A stretch of DNA of 41,895 nt from Rhodobacter sp. (GCA_027489175.1 JAIYAE010000025.1:1-41895); one strand, 5' to 3'; positions 16,072-25,837 are shown, numbered from the stretch's first letter. Program-made: numbers and translations. The notes: generated by a model not told the origin, from the sequence alone.

Positions 16072-16151
16072 GGCACCTGGTCTTCCGCTGGGGGAAACTG
16101 GACAAATGCGGGGCCATGTGACAGGGAGAGGCCTTCCAAGGAGCCTGCGCC

Positions 16152-17477
16152 ATGACCGTGACCACCCGTTTCGCCCCCTCGCCCACCGGCTGGATCCATG
16201 TGGGCAACCTGCGCACGGCGCTGATGAACTATCTGATCGCGCGCCAGAATGGCGGGACCTTCATCCTGCGGCTGGATGACACCGATCAGGAGCGGTCAAA
16301 GCAGGAATACATCGATGGGCTGAAGGCGGACCTGGCCTGGCTGGGCATCCGGTATGACCGGATCGAGCAGCAGTCCAAGCGCATGGCGCGCTATGCCGAG
16401 GCGGCAGAGGCGCTGAAGGCGGCGGGGCGGTTCTATGAGTGTTTCGAGACGCCGGTCGAGTTGGATCTGAAGCGCAAGAAGCAGCTGAACATGGGGAAAC
16501 CGCCGGTCTATGACCGGGCGGCGCTTTCGCTGACTGAGGCGCAGAAGCAGGCCTACCGGGATGAGGGGCGGCTGGGGTACTGGCGGTTCCAACTCGATCA
16601 GGAGCGGATCGAGTGGAAGGACGGGATCATCGGAGACATCTCGATCGATGCGGCGTCTGTCAGTGACCCGGTGCTGATCAAGGCGGATGGGCAGGTCTTG
16701 TATACCTTTGCCTCATCCGTGGATGACGTGGACATGGGGGTCACGCATATCGTGCGGGGCGCGGACCATGTGACGAACACCGCGACGCAGATCCAGATCA
16801 TGAAGGCGCTTGGCGGAGTGCCGCCGACCTTTGCGCACCACAGCCTGCTGACCGGGCCGCAGGGTGAGGAATTGTCCAAGCGCCTTGGCGTGCTGAGCTT
16901 GCGCGACCTGCGGGCGCGGGGGGTGGAGGCGATGGCTTTGCTAAGCCTCATGGCGCGGCTGGGGTCGTCAAAGCCGGTGGAGCTGGCGGCGTCGATGGAC
17001 GATCTGGTGGCGGGGTTTGACGTGGGGTCCTTCGGGGCCGCGCCGACGAAGTTCGACGCGGAGGACCTGTTCCCGCTGACGCGGCATCATGTGCAGGGCT
17101 TGCCCTTTGCAGCGGTGAAGGACCGGATTGCCGCTTTGGGCGTGCCGGACGACATGGCCGAAGCGTTCTGGGCGGTGGCCAAGGGCAATATCACGGTGCT
17201 GGATGATCTGGGCCAGTGGTGGACGCTGTTCCGCGACGGAGCGGAGCCGGTGATTGATGAGGCGGACCGGGAGTTTGTGCGGCAGGCTTTGGCGTTGTTG
17301 CCTGCGCAGCCCTGGACGGCTGCGACCTGGGGCGAGTGGACGGCGGTGGTCAAGGAGGCGACGGGCCGGAAGGGCAAGGATCTTTTCCGCCCCTTGCGCC
17401 GGGCGCTGACGGGCCGCGATGCCGGGCCGGAGATGGCGGATGTGATGCCGCTTCTGCGCAAGGTGCCGACAGTCTGA
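16152..17477 (+). CDS. gltX: Glutamate--tRNA ligase
   Basis: A 441-residue class I aminoacyl-tRNA synthetase that charges tRNA-Glu (and in many alphaproteobacteria one paralogue also mischarges tRNA-Gln for later amidation). The opening TRFAPSPTGWIHVGNLRTA contains the HIGH motif as HVGN; the KMSKS loop is ELSKRLG. The anticodon-binding domain occupies about residues 300-441. It is somewhat shorter than the usual ~470-residue enzyme. AAGGAG precedes the ATG at 16152. Rhodobacterales usually carry two GltX copies; which type this is cannot be settled from the window. Confidence 0.95.
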   Translation: MTVTTRFAPSPTGWIHVGNLRTALMNYLIARQNGGTFILRLDDTDQERSKQEYIDGLKADLAWLGIRYDRIEQQSKRMARYAEAAEALKAAGRFYECFETPVELDLKRKKQLNMGKPPVYDRAALSLTEAQKQAYRDEGRLGYWRFQLDQERIEWKDGIIGDISIDAASVSDPVLIKADGQVLYTFASSVDDVDMGVTHIVRGADHVTNTATQIQIMKALGGVPPTFAHHSLLTGPQGEELSKRLGVLSLRDLRARGVEAMALLSLMARLGSSKPVELAASMDDLVAGFDVGSFGAAPTKFDAEDLFPLTRHHVQGLPFAAVKDRIAALGVPDDMAEAFWAVAKGNITVLDDLGQWWTLFRDGAEPVIDEADREFVRQALALLPAQPWTAATWGEWTAVVKEATGRKGKDLFRPLRRALTGRDAGPEMADVMPLLRKVPTV

Positions 17478-17491
17478 TTGCTGGGCTGGCC

Positions 17492-17543
17492 CCGGGGGCT
17501 GTCTGCCCCCGGACCCCCGAGGATATTTGTGCAAATGTGAAAG
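17492..17543 (+). repeat. GGATATTTG intergenic element, copy 2
   Basis: A stem CCGGGGGC (17492-17499) / GCCCCCGG (17505-17512) is followed by ACCCCCGAGGATATTTGTGC and then AAATGTGAAAG. It follows gltX and runs up to the ribosome site of the MATE gene. It resembles the element at 4914-4951 in layout: GC hairpin, G-A-G-(G/T)-AT-TTT, then an A-rich AAAG tail. Confidence 0.5.
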
Positions 17544-17552
17544 GGCTTGGGC

Positions 17553-18962
17553 ATGGCCGGGCCGCAGGGCAAATTCGTTGAGGGGAACCTGTTCCGACAT
17601 GTGTCGGTGATGGCGCTGACCTCATCGGTTGGGTTGATGGCGGTGTTCGTCGTTGACCTGATCAACATGCTGTACATCGCCATGCTGGGGCAGGCGGAGT
17701 TGGCGGCGGCGATCGGTTATGCCGGGGCGATCCTGTTTTTCACCACCAGTTTCGGGATCGGGATGTCGATTGCCGTGGGCGCGCTGGTGGCGCGGGCCTT
17801 GGGCGCGCGGGACCCGGATGCGGCGCGGGCGCGGGCGACGACGGGGCTGGTGCTGGGGTTCCTGTTCGGCTCGCTGTTCGCGGCGGCTGTGTGGCTGGTG
17901 CTGGGACCGCTGGTGGCGCTTTTGGGGGCCACGGGGCGCACGGCGGAGCTGACGGTGGATTTCCTGCAGATCGTCATCCCCTCGCAGCCGTTGCTGATGG
18001 TGGGGATGATCGGCGGGGCGATCCTGCGCAGTCATGGCGATGCGCGGGCGGCGATGATGGCGACGGTCTGGGGCGCGCTGGCGACGGCGGTGCTGGACCC
18101 GATCCTGATCTTCGGGTTCGGAATGGAGCTGACCGGGGCGGCGCTTGGCAGCGTGGCCGCGCGGGTGGTGATTGCGGTGATGGCGCTGCGGCCGATCACG
18201 GCGAAATACGGCGGGTTTGACCGCCCCTCGCCGGGGCAGGTGGTGGCCGACATGGGGCCGATCTGGGCGATTGCGGTGCCCGCGATCCTGACGCAGGTGG
18301 CAACGCCGGTGGGGCAGGCGTTTGTGACACGCGCGACATCTGAATACGGCGAGGCGGCGGTGGCGGGGATGGCGATTGCCGGGCGTTTGACGCCAGTGGC
18401 CTTCGGGGTGATCTTTGCGCTATCGGGCGCGATGGGGCCGATCATCGGGCAGAATTTTGGTGCCGGGAAGATGGACCGGGTGCGGCGGGCGTTTCTGGAC
18501 GGGCTGATCTTTACCGGGCTGGTGATCCTGCTGGTCTCGGCCCTGCTGTTCGCCCTGCGCGCGCCGATTGCCGATGCCTTTCAGGCCACGGGGCTGACGC
18601 GGGACATCGTTTATTTGTTCTGCGGGCCGCTGGCGCTGCTGTGGTTTTTCAACGGGGTGATCTTTGTCGGCAATGCCGTCTGCAACAACCTTGGGCGGCC
18701 GTTCTGGTCTACTGTGGTGAACTGGGGGCGGCATACGGTGGGGACGATCCCCTTGGCGCTGTGGCTGGGCAGCATCTGGGGGGCCGAGGGCGTGCTGGTT
18801 GGCCAGGCGCTGGGCGGCGTGGTCTTTGGGCTGGCCGCAATCTGGCTGGCGTTGCGGGCGATAGCTTCGCCCGCGGTCGGCCCCCAGCGCGGCCCACGGC
18901 CCGATGCACACGCGGCCCCCGAGGTGGAGCCGGTGGCAAGCCCCGGGGAACGGCGGGCCTGA
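17553..18962 (+). CDS. MATE family efflux transporter
   Basis: A 469-residue integral membrane protein with about 12 predicted helices in two six-helix halves, as in the MATE/DinF family of Na+- or H+-coupled exporters of organic cations and drugs. Family-like features include the early F-R-H-V-S-V-M-A-L segment, PSQPLLMVGMIGGAILRSHGD, and the second-half AIAGRLTPVAFGVIFALSGA and GPIIGQNFGAGK. A TTG two codons upstream is ignored in favour of ATG 17553. The C-terminal tail (about 30 residues) is Pro/Arg-rich and cytoplasmic. Substrate is unknown. Confidence 0.92.
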   Translation: MAGPQGKFVEGNLFRHVSVMALTSSVGLMAVFVVDLINMLYIAMLGQAELAAAIGYAGAILFFTTSFGIGMSIAVGALVARALGARDPDAARARATTGLVLGFLFGSLFAAAVWLVLGPLVALLGATGRTAELTVDFLQIVIPSQPLLMVGMIGGAILRSHGDARAAMMATVWGALATAVLDPILIFGFGMELTGAALGSVAARVVIAVMALRPITAKYGGFDRPSPGQVVADMGPIWAIAVPAILTQVATPVGQAFVTRATSEYGEAAVAGMAIAGRLTPVAFGVIFALSGAMGPIIGQNFGAGKMDRVRRAFLDGLIFTGLVILLVSALLFALRAPIADAFQATGLTRDIVYLFCGPLALLWFFNGVIFVGNAVCNNLGRPFWSTVVNWGRHTVGTIPLALWLGSIWGAEGVLVGQALGGVVFGLAAIWLALRAIASPAVGPQRGPRPDAHAAPEVEPVASPGERRA

Positions 18963-18973
18963 GGGAGGGCGGG

Positions 18974-19390
18974 ATGCGCGACGTCTACGAAGCGGCATGC
19001 CATTGCGGGACGGTGCGGTTCAAGGTGCGGCTCCGAGAGGGTCTACGCACGGCCCGGCGCTGCACCTGTTCATTCTGCCGGATGCGCGGGGCGGTCGTCG
19101 TTTCGGCCAAAAGCGAGGACCTGCAGTTTCTGGCGGGCGAAGAGAACCTTGCGCTTTACCAGTTCCATACCCGCACCGCGCAGCACTGGTTCTGCAAGAC
19201 CTGCGGCATCTATACCCATCATCGCCGCCGATCAGACCCCGGTCAGTTCGGGGTGAATGTCGCCTGCCTTGCGGGCATCAGCCCTTTCGACTTTGCCGAG
19301 GTTCAGGTGGTGGATGGCGTGCGGCATCCGTCTGACAACGGGGGCGGCAGCCGGATTGCGGGCGTACTGCGGTTCGAGGCGCAGGGATAA
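18974..19390 (+). CDS. GFA-family zinc protein
   Basis: A 138-residue protein of the GFA (glutathione-dependent formaldehyde-activating enzyme / CENP-V) family. It shows the family's cysteine pattern: CHCG (residues 9-12), CTCSFC around residue 30-35, and CKTCG around residue 76-80, which bind two zinc ions. Most members have no proven activity. The start at 18974 follows GGAGGGCGGG, 11 bases after the MATE stop, so it is probably co-transcribed with the transporter. Confidence 0.88.
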   Translation: MRDVYEAACHCGTVRFKVRLREGLRTARRCTCSFCRMRGAVVVSAKSEDLQFLAGEENLALYQFHTRTAQHWFCKTCGIYTHHRRRSDPGQFGVNVACLAGISPFDFAEVQVVDGVRHPSDNGGGSRIAGVLRFEAQG

Positions 19391-19472
19391 ACTTCCGTCG
19401 TCTTTGCACGGCATACGGTCGTATTCCGATTCCCCCTTGCCGCCTCGCGCCGGGATGGGCTAACCATCAGGC

Positions 19473-19651
19473 GTCAGGTTCGGGAGAATCCGGCGGGCGC
19501 ACTTGCCCCTCGGTGCCGAAGGAGCAACCGCCCCGGTAAACTCTCAGGCGCAAGGGACCGTTTCTGACCACAGACTCTGGAGAGGGCCCGGGCCACCGGG
19601 ACGCCGAAGGGATAACGATCTCAGGCGCACCGAAGGGTGCAAGGACAGAGG
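19473..19651 (+). promoter_or_regulatory. Tandem glycine riboswitch
   Basis: Two glycine aptamers in series. Aptamer 1 (19473-19568) is closed by GTCAG/CTGAC and has CGGGAGAATC, GCCGAAGGAGCAA and AAACTCTCAGGCGCAAGG. Aptamer 2 (about 19574-19651) is closed by CTCTG/CAGAG and has GGAGAGGGC, GCCGAAGGGATAA and CTCAGGCGCACCGAAGG. The GCCGAAGG and CTCAGGCGC cores are the family hallmark. A short linker joins them, about 75 bases before gcvT. In this setting the switch turns the glycine cleavage operon on when glycine is abundant. Confidence 0.95.
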
Positions 19652-19725
19652 GGGCATCGAGGGGCAGGGATCGGCCTGCCCGGGCGATGCCGGTATGTTC
19701 CCGGCCAAAGGTAAGGGGGGCGGCG

Positions 19726-20844
19726 ATGGCCGACCTTGACGAAGGGCTGAAACGGCTGGGTCTGCACGACCTGCACGTCGAGCTGGGGGGCAAGATGGTG
19801 CCCTTTGCCGGCTATGAGATGCCGGTGCAATATCCGGCCGGCGTGATGAAGGAACACCTGCACACGCGATCTGCGGCCGGGTTGTTTGACGTCAGTCATA
19901 TGGGGCAGGTGATCCTGCGGCCGAAAGCCGGGATGGAGGCGCTGAAGCTGGCGTTTGAAGGCCTGATGCCGGTCGATGTGCTGGGGCTGGCCGAAGGGCG
20001 GCAACGCTATGGTCTTCTGACCAATGACCGCGGCGGCATTCTGGATGACCTGATGTTCACCAACCGGGGCGACCATCTGTATGTGGTGGTCAACGCGGCC
20101 TGCAAGGCCGAGGACATCGCCCATATGACCGCGATGATGCCGGGGGTATCGGTGGAGCCTGTCACCGACCGCGCGCTTCTGGCGCTGCAGGGGCCGGGGG
20201 CCGAGGCGGCGCTGGAGGCAATTCTGCCGGGTGTGGCCGCGATGTGGTTCATGGATCACCGCGTGCTGGGTGAGGTCTGGGTCTCACGCTCGGGCTATAC
20301 CGGCGAGGACGGGTTTGAGCTTTCCCTGCCGATGGCCGGGGCCGAAGGGTTTGCGCGCAGGCTTTTGGCGCAACCCGGCGTGGCACCCATCGGTCTTGGT
20401 GCGCGCGACAGTCTGCGGCTTGAGGCGGGCCTTTGCCTGTATGGCCATGACATCGACACGACGACCAGCCCGGTCGAGGCGAGCCTGACCTGGGCGATCC
20501 AGAAATCCCGCCGCATGGATGGCGCGCGGGCGGGCGGGTTTCCGGGGGCCGAGCGGATCTTGCAGGAGCTTGCAACCGGCCCCGAACGGCGCCGCGTGGG
20601 CCTTGCCCCCGATGGCCGCGCCCCGATGCGCGAAGGGGTGGAGCTTTTCGCCGCCGATGGCACGCCCGTGGGGCATGTCACCTCGGGCGGGTTCGGGCCC
20701 AGCGTCAATGCCCCCATTGCGATGGGCTATGTCGCATCCCATTTCGCCGCCACCGGCACCGCGCTGGAAGGCGAAGTGCGCGGCAAGCGGCTGCCGGTCA
20801 CGGTCTGTGATCTTCCCTTTCAACCGACAACCTACAAACGCTGA
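19726..20844 (+). CDS. gcvT: Glycine cleavage system aminomethyltransferase (T protein)
   Basis: A 372-residue T protein, which moves the methylene group from lipoyl-bound aminomethyl to tetrahydrofolate, releasing ammonia. The start GLHDLHVELGGKMVPFAGYEMPVQYP is typical, as are LFDVSHMGQ, the folate-site VSRSGYTGEDGFELS, and GLGARDSLRLEAGLCLYGHD. The ATG at 19726 follows a purine-rich AAGGTAAGGGGGG; the frame extends upstream into the riboswitch region and is not used. It is the first gene of gcvTHP, nine bases before gcvH. Confidence 0.96.
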   Translation: MADLDEGLKRLGLHDLHVELGGKMVPFAGYEMPVQYPAGVMKEHLHTRSAAGLFDVSHMGQVILRPKAGMEALKLAFEGLMPVDVLGLAEGRQRYGLLTNDRGGILDDLMFTNRGDHLYVVVNAACKAEDIAHMTAMMPGVSVEPVTDRALLALQGPGAEAALEAILPGVAAMWFMDHRVLGEVWVSRSGYTGEDGFELSLPMAGAEGFARRLLAQPGVAPIGLGARDSLRLEAGLCLYGHDIDTTTSPVEASLTWAIQKSRRMDGARAGGFPGAERILQELATGPERRRVGLAPDGRAPMREGVELFAADGTPVGHVTSGGFGPSVNAPIAMGYVASHFAATGTALEGEVRGKRLPVTVCDLPFQPTTYKR

Positions 20845-20853
20845 GGACCCCAG

Positions 20854-21213
20854 ATGAAATTTACCAAGGATCATGAATGGCTGCGCGTCGAGGGTGACCT
20901 TGTCGTGGTCGGCATCACCGAGCACGCGGCCACCCAACTGGGCGATGTGGTCTTCGTCGAATTGCCCGAGCCCGAGACGATGGTGGCCGAGGGCGACGAG
21001 GTCTGCGTGATCGAAAGCGTCAAGGCGGCCAGCGACATCCTGGCCCCGGTCGATGGCGAGATCGTGTCGGTCAACACCAAGCTGGTCGATGCGCCGGCCT
21101 TGGTGAACGAAGACCCGACGGGCGCGGCCTGGTTCTTCAAGATGCGGCTGGATGACCTGAGCGTCCTCGACCAGTTCATGGACGAGGATGAGTATCAGGA
21201 CCTGATCGGCTGA
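20854..21213 (+). CDS. gcvH: Glycine cleavage system H protein
   Basis: A 119-residue lipoyl carrier that shuttles the aminomethyl group between P, T and L proteins. The opening [14 protein letters not shown] and [19 protein letters not shown] are family hallmarks. The lipoylated lysine lies in [12 protein letters not shown], about residue 59. Nine bases separate it from gcvT. Downstream are two hairpins before gcvP. Confidence 0.97.
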   Translation: MKFTKDHEWLRVEGDLVVVGITEHAATQLGDVVFVELPEPETMVAEGDEVCVIESVKAASDILAPVDGEIVSVNTKLVDAPALVNEDPTGAAWFFKMRLDDLSVLDQFMDEDEYQDLIG

Positions 21214-21218
21214 AACGC

Positions 21219-21262
21219 GATTTTTCGCAGAAAAATCATGCACGAGTTTTCTGCGAAAACTC
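21219..21262. repeat. Two hairpins with complementary loops
   Basis: GATTTTT-cgcag-AAAAATC (21219-21237) and GAGTTTT-ctgcg-AAAACTC (21244-21262). The loops CGCAG and CTGCG are reverse complements, so the hairpins could kiss, or the two could merge into one longer stem (TTTTCGCAGAAAA against TTTTCTGCGAAAA). They lie between gcvH and gcvP and could set their relative expression. Confidence 0.65.
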
Positions 21263-21290
21263 GGAGTCCCGCCCTGTTAGGATGATCCCC

Positions 21291-24131
21291 ATGACATTCA
21301 CGCCCACCACCTACAACGCCTACGACTTCGCCAACCGCCGCCACATCGGCCCCTCGCCCTCCGAGATGGAGGAGATGCTGGCCGCTGTTGGCGTGCCGAC
21401 GCTGGACGCGTTGATCGCTGAAACGGTTCCCGCGTCTATCCGGCAGGCAAAGCCCCTGACCTGGGCACCCTTGGCCGAGCATGAGCTTTTGGCGAAGATG
21501 AAAGAGGTGGGGGCGAAGAACCGGGTGATGACCAGCCTGATCGGGCAGGGCTATTACGGCACCGTCACCCCCCCGGCGATCCAGCGGAACATTCTGGAGA
21601 ACCCGGCCTGGTACACGGCCTATACCCCCTATCAGCCCGAGATTGCGCAAGGCCGGCTGGAGGCTTTGCTGAACTATCAGACCATGGTTTGCGACCTGAC
21701 CGGGCTTGATGTGGCCAACGCCTCGTTGCTGGATGAGGCGACGGCTGCGGCGGAAGCGATGACCATGGCCGAACGCGTGGCGAAGTCGAAGGCGAAAGCG
21801 TTTTTCGTTGACCGCTTCTGCCATCCCCAGACCATCGCCGTGATCCGGACCCGCGCGCTGCCCCTGGGGATCGAGATCATCGAGGATGACGTCCGCACGC
21901 TGGAGCCGTCAAAGGTCTTTGGCGCGATCTTCCAGTATCCCTCAAGCTATGGCCATGTGACGGACTTTACCCAACGCATCGCCAGCCTGCACGCCGTGGG
22001 GGCAATCGCGATAATGGCGACGGACCTTCTGGCCTTGTGCCTGCTGAAGGAACCCGGCGCGATGGGGGCGGATATAGCGGTGGGCAGCGCCCAGCGGTTT
22101 GGCGTTCCGATGGGCTATGGCGGCCCGCATGCGGCGTTCATGGCGGTGAAGGACGCGCACAAGCGGCAGATGCCGGGGCGGATTGTCGGCGTCAGCATCG
22201 ACGCGCAGGGGGGCAAGGCCTACCGCTTGTCGCTGCAAACGCGCGAGCAGCATATCCGGCGGGAAAAGGCCACGTCCAACGTCTGCACCGCGCAGGCGCT
22301 GCTGGCGGTGATGGCCAGCTTCTACGCCGTCTTTCACGGCCCCGAAGGCTTGCGCGCGATTGCGGAGCGGGTGCATTTCCTGACCCAGCGGCTGGCGCAT
22401 GCGCTGAAGGCGGCGGGGGCCAAGGTGGACCCACGGGCCTTTTTCGACACGATCACGGTCGAGGTGGGCGTTGGGCAGGCGGGGATCCTCGCTGCCGCCC
22501 GCAATGAAGGCCTGAATTTCCGCAAGATCGGCCTGAACCGTGTCGGGATCAGCCTGGACGAGACGACGGATGAGCGTGTGCTGATCAAGGTCCTCCGCGC
22601 CTTCGGGATCGACGGCGTGCCGCCGCACCGCGCGACCCTCGGCTTCCCCGAGGAGATGCTGCGTACCTCGGAGTATCTGACCCATCCGGTCTTTCACATG
22701 AACCGGGCGGAATCCGAGATGATGCGCTACATGCGCCGCCTCAGTGACCGCGACTTGGCCTTGGACCGGGCGATGATCCCCTTGGGGTCGTGCACGATGA
22801 AGCTGAATGCCGCGGCCGAGATGATGCCGATCACCTGGCCAGAGTTCGGCAGCCTTCACCCCTTTGCGCCACGCGACCAGGCGGCGGGCTATACCGAGGC
22901 GATCGGCGATCTGTCGGCCAAGCTGTGCGAGATCACCGGCTATGACGCGATGTCGATGCAGCCGAACAGTGGCGCGCAGGGGGAATATGCGGGGTTGCTG
23001 ACGATCCTTGCCTATCACCGCGCGCGGGGCGATGTGCAGCGCGACATTTGCCTGATCCCGACCAGCGCCCACGGCACCAACCCGGCCAGCGCGCAGATGG
23101 CGGGGATGGAGGTGGTGGTTGTGAAGGCCTCGCCGAACGGCGACGTGGATGTGGAGGATTTCCGCGCCAAGGCGATTGCGGCGGGCGACCGTCTGGCCGC
23201 CTGCATGATCACCTACCCGTCGACGCATGGCGTGTTTGAAGAGACCGTGCGGGACATCTGCCGGATCACCCATGACCATGGCGGGCAGGTCTATATCGAC
23301 GGCGCGAACATGAATGCGCTGGTGGGGCTGGTGAAACCGGGAGAGATCGGCGGCGACGTCAGCCACCTGAACCTGCACAAGACCTTTGCCATTCCGCATG
23401 GCGGCGGGGGCCCCGGCATGGGGCCGATTGGGGTGAAAGCCCACCTTGCGCCGCATCTGCCGGGACACCCCGAGACGGGCGGCGACGGGGCGGTCAGTGC
23501 GGCACCCTATGGGTCGGCGTCCATCCTTCTGATCTCATGGGCCTACTGCCTGATGATGGGGGGGCCGGGCTGCACGCAGGCGACGCGCGTCGCGATCCTG
23601 AACGCGAACTACATCGCCGCGCGGCTGGCGGGGGCTTATCCGATCCTCTTCATGGGCAACAAGGGCCGGGTCGCGCATGAGTGCATCCTTGACACCCGCC
23701 CCTTCGCCGAGGTGGGGGTGACGGTCGACGATATCGCCAAGCGCCTGATCGACAACGGTTTCCATGCCCCCACGATGAGCTGGCCGGTTTCCGGTACACT
23801 GATGGTGGAGCCGACGGAATCGGAGACCAAGGCAGAGATTGACCGCTTCATCACGGCGCTTCTGTCGATCCGCGAGGAAATCCGCGCGGTGGAGAAGGGT
23901 GAGATCACGGCCGAAGAAAGCCCCCTGCGCCATGCCCCCCACACCGTGGCGGCCCTGGTGACCGAGGCCTGGGACCGCAAGTACAGCCGCGAGCAGGGTT
24001 GCTTCCCGCCCGGTGCCTTCCGGGTGGACAAGTATTGGCCGCCGGTCGGTCGGGTGGACAATGTGTATGGCGACCGCAACCTGATCTGCACCTGCCCTCC
24101 GGTCGAAAGCTACATGGAAGCGGCGGAGTAG
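21291..24131 (+). CDS. gcvP: Glycine dehydrogenase (decarboxylating), P protein
   Basis: A 946-residue single-chain P protein, the PLP enzyme that decarboxylates glycine and passes aminomethyl to GcvH. Two homologous halves are visible. The N-terminal half has [29 protein letters not shown] and [12 protein letters not shown]; the C-terminal half carries the PLP lysine in [16 protein letters not shown] and [12 protein letters not shown]. Both ATG 21282 and ATG 21291 are in frame; 21291 is preferred because AGGAT lies at the right distance. Length is standard for the fused form. It completes gcvTHP; the L protein is not encoded here. Confidence 0.96.
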   Translation: MTFTPTTYNAYDFANRRHIGPSPSEMEEMLAAVGVPTLDALIAETVPASIRQAKPLTWAPLAEHELLAKMKEVGAKNRVMTSLIGQGYYGTVTPPAIQRNILENPAWYTAYTPYQPEIAQGRLEALLNYQTMVCDLTGLDVANASLLDEATAAAEAMTMAERVAKSKAKAFFVDRFCHPQTIAVIRTRALPLGIEIIEDDVRTLEPSKVFGAIFQYPSSYGHVTDFTQRIASLHAVGAIAIMATDLLALCLLKEPGAMGADIAVGSAQRFGVPMGYGGPHAAFMAVKDAHKRQMPGRIVGVSIDAQGGKAYRLSLQTREQHIRREKATSNVCTAQALLAVMASFYAVFHGPEGLRAIAERVHFLTQRLAHALKAAGAKVDPRAFFDTITVEVGVGQAGILAAARNEGLNFRKIGLNRVGISLDETTDERVLIKVLRAFGIDGVPPHRATLGFPEEMLRTSEYLTHPVFHMNRAESEMMRYMRRLSDRDLALDRAMIPLGSCTMKLNAAAEMMPITWPEFGSLHPFAPRDQAAGYTEAIGDLSAKLCEITGYDAMSMQPNSGAQGEYAGLLTILAYHRARGDVQRDICLIPTSAHGTNPASAQMAGMEVVVVKASPNGDVDVEDFRAKAIAAGDRLAACMITYPSTHGVFEETVRDICRITHDHGGQVYIDGANMNALVGLVKPGEIGGDVSHLNLHKTFAIPHGGGGPGMGPIGVKAHLAPHLPGHPETGGDGAVSAAPYGSASILLISWAYCLMMGGPGCTQATRVAILNANYIAARLAGAYPILFMGNKGRVAHECILDTRPFAEVGVTVDDIAKRLIDNGFHAPTMSWPVSGTLMVEPTESETKAEIDRFITALLSIREEIRAVEKGEITAEESPLRHAPHTVAALVTEAWDRKYSREQGCFPPGAFRVDKYWPPVGRVDNVYGDRNLICTCPPVESYMEAAE

Positions 24132-24157
24132 CGCCGTCTGCCGCTGTGCCGGGCGGG

Positions 24158-25114
24158 TCAGCCCGGCGCGGAATACCTGGCGAAACAGGCCAGTGCCGCG
24201 TCTACTGCGGCGCTGGCGTCTGGCGTCGGGAAGATGTCAGGCTGCCGCCCTCCGACTTCGATACTGATACGGCCGTTTTGCCGGATGATTGCGGCGTTGG
24301 CCTCGATCCCGGGGATCGGAATGGAAATCGTGGTCGGGTTCACCACACGGACGCGCAGCTTTTCGGGACCGAAGGTGTCACCCGTCACGGTTGCTTCGAT
24401 CACCTCACCCGTGGGGAAACTGGCGCCGTCGATGGCGGCGATGATCACGAACATGTCGTCCGAGCGCAGGATGTAGCTGAGGGTGGTGGTCCCGCTGTAG
24501 CCGATTGAGACACCGCAATAGTCGAACTGACCATTCGCAAGGGCCGTGGCCCCGCCCCACCAGTTGCCCGCTACGGTGAAGCGTGAGCCTTCGATCTCGG
24601 CCTCATCCCCATCTTTTGGCTTGGTGTGGGTCTGCAGGCAGTCTTGCGCCTGCTGGATGGCTGCATCGACGCCGGGGATCTGGAAGGTCTGCTGGAACTC
24701 ATCAGCGGTCGCCGTCAGGGTCTGGCTGCCTGTCAGAAATCCAATGGCCTGGTTGATATCGCTGATCTCGACCACAAGAACATCGTCGTCAAGAACCTGC
24801 GCCGAAACAGCAACCGGGGCGTTGTTGTCGGTTTGGATCGACAGGTCATAGGGTTGGCCGGGCTGGAACCGCACGCCCACCGGCGCCATCAGGATGGCAA
24901 GGCGGTTGTCGGACCAAAGGCTGACGTCGATCCTTTCGCCCTGCGCGCCACTGAGCGAGACCTGGCACATCACCAGCCCGCGCCCGGGGTCCCGAACACC
25001 GATGCCTTTCCAGGACCCGGCAAAGAATTCCGATCCCGGAATCGTTTCGGCCCGGACCGGGGCGAGGCACAAGAGACTTGCCGCAATCACGGCCGGAAGG
25101 AGTGTTCGGTACAT
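24158..25114 (-). CDS. Secreted protein with two copies of an unnamed domain
   Basis: A 318-residue protein with a clear signal peptide (MYRTLLPAVIAASLLCLAPVRA). The mature part contains two copies of one domain. Copy 1 (about 24-150) runs PGSEFFAGSWKGIGVRD, CQVSLSG, WSDNRLAILMAP, FQPGQPYDL. Copy 2 (about 172-310) runs EGSRFTVAGNWWGGATA, CGVSIGYSG, RSDDMFVIIAA, FPTGEVIEA. Each copy has one Cys in the C-x-V-S motif, plus Cys near its C-terminal helix (QDCLQ; ACFARY), suggesting a disulfide per domain. The next minus-strand gene carries a third copy. I recognise no named family; a periplasmic binding or inhibitor role is only a guess. Confidence 0.82.
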   Translation of the reverse strand: MYRTLLPAVIAASLLCLAPVRAETIPGSEFFAGSWKGIGVRDPGRGLVMCQVSLSGAQGERIDVSLWSDNRLAILMAPVGVRFQPGQPYDLSIQTDNNAPVAVSAQVLDDDVLVVEISDINQAIGFLTGSQTLTATADEFQQTFQIPGVDAAIQQAQDCLQTHTKPKDGDEAEIEGSRFTVAGNWWGGATALANGQFDYCGVSIGYSGTTTLSYILRSDDMFVIIAAIDGASFPTGEVIEATVTGDTFGPEKLRVRVVNPTTISIPIPGIEANAAIIRQNGRISIEVGGRQPDIFPTPDASAAVDAALACFARYSAPG

Positions 25115-25150
25115 CGTCTTCTTCCTGGTTTGGCCAAAAGGTGATCGGCG

Positions 25151-25168
25151 CAGCCCCGTAAGGGGCTG
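25151..25168. terminator. CAGCCCC hairpin between two secreted-protein genes
   Basis: CAGCCCC-GTAA-GGGGCTG: a 7-bp GC stem with a tetraloop between the two related minus-strand genes. It may terminate or slow transcription after the gene at 25205. No T-run is seen. Confidence 0.4.
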
Positions 25169-25204
25169 GCGGGCAAGGCGGGCGGTTGTGTCCGGTCTTG
25201 TCGA

Positions 25205-25837
25205 TCAGGGCTGCGGTTTTGGCGCGGGCGTGCCAAGCGTGCCGCCGGGCCGGGTGCCAAGACCGCCGCCCGCCGTTCCGGTGCGCGGCTTCAGAATGTC
25301 GGGGACCTTCGGCACCGTTCCCGCTGCCCCCGTACCGCCTGAGGTGCCGTTCATCTGCGCGGCATGGCAGTCCTTTGCCAGACCCAGCGCCTCGGTGATG
25401 CCGCTGACGTCAAAGGCTTCATCAATCCCGATCCCCAGCAGGCGCAGCGACGTGCCTTGGGTCAGGAAACTGATCGACGGGTCGATGCCTTCCAGTGTCA
25501 TGCCGGCAAAGGCCTCATCCCAGGCCTCGGACGTGCCACGGGTCGGAAGGCCGGTCTCAAGCATCAGCCAGCTGTCAAACGTGTCGCCGGTGCGAAAGCG
25601 GACATCCGGGTGCGACAGCAGGACTGCCAGCGTGTCGTTGGAGTAAAGGGCCATCCACAGTGTAGCACCACCGGTGAAGCCGACCGAGACATCGCAATGC
25701 GAAAAGCTGCCGTCTGGGTTGGTGTTGGCAGCACCTTCCCAGAAGCCGGTCTTGAACTGGGTGCCGGGCATTTCGTCCGCATGGGCAGGGGCAAGGGTGG
25801 ACAGGCAGAAGGCAGTGACAAGGGCAAGCGCGCGCAT
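25205..25837 (-). CDS. Secreted single-domain relative of the neighbouring protein
   Basis: A 210-residue protein with a signal peptide (MRALALVTAFCLSTLAPAHA). The mature part has one copy of the domain found twice in the adjacent gene: PGTQFKTGFWEGAANTN, CDVSVGFTG, YSNDTLAVLLSH, FRTGDTFDS, and a C-terminal Cys (AKDCHAAQ). It ends in a Gly/Pro/Thr-rich low-complexity tail (from about residue 165) that could span or anchor to the cell wall. The frame stays open to 26218, but the signal peptide sets the start at 25837, with GGGAT upstream. It is probably a tandem duplicate of the neighbour. Confidence 0.82.
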   Translation of the reverse strand: MRALALVTAFCLSTLAPAHADEMPGTQFKTGFWEGAANTNPDGSFSHCDVSVGFTGGATLWMALYSNDTLAVLLSHPDVRFRTGDTFDSWLMLETGLPTRGTSEAWDEAFAGMTLEGIDPSISFLTQGTSLRLLGIGIDEAFDVSGITEALGLAKDCHAAQMNGTSGGTGAAGTVPKVPDILKPRTGTAGGGLGTRPGGTLGTPAPKPQP

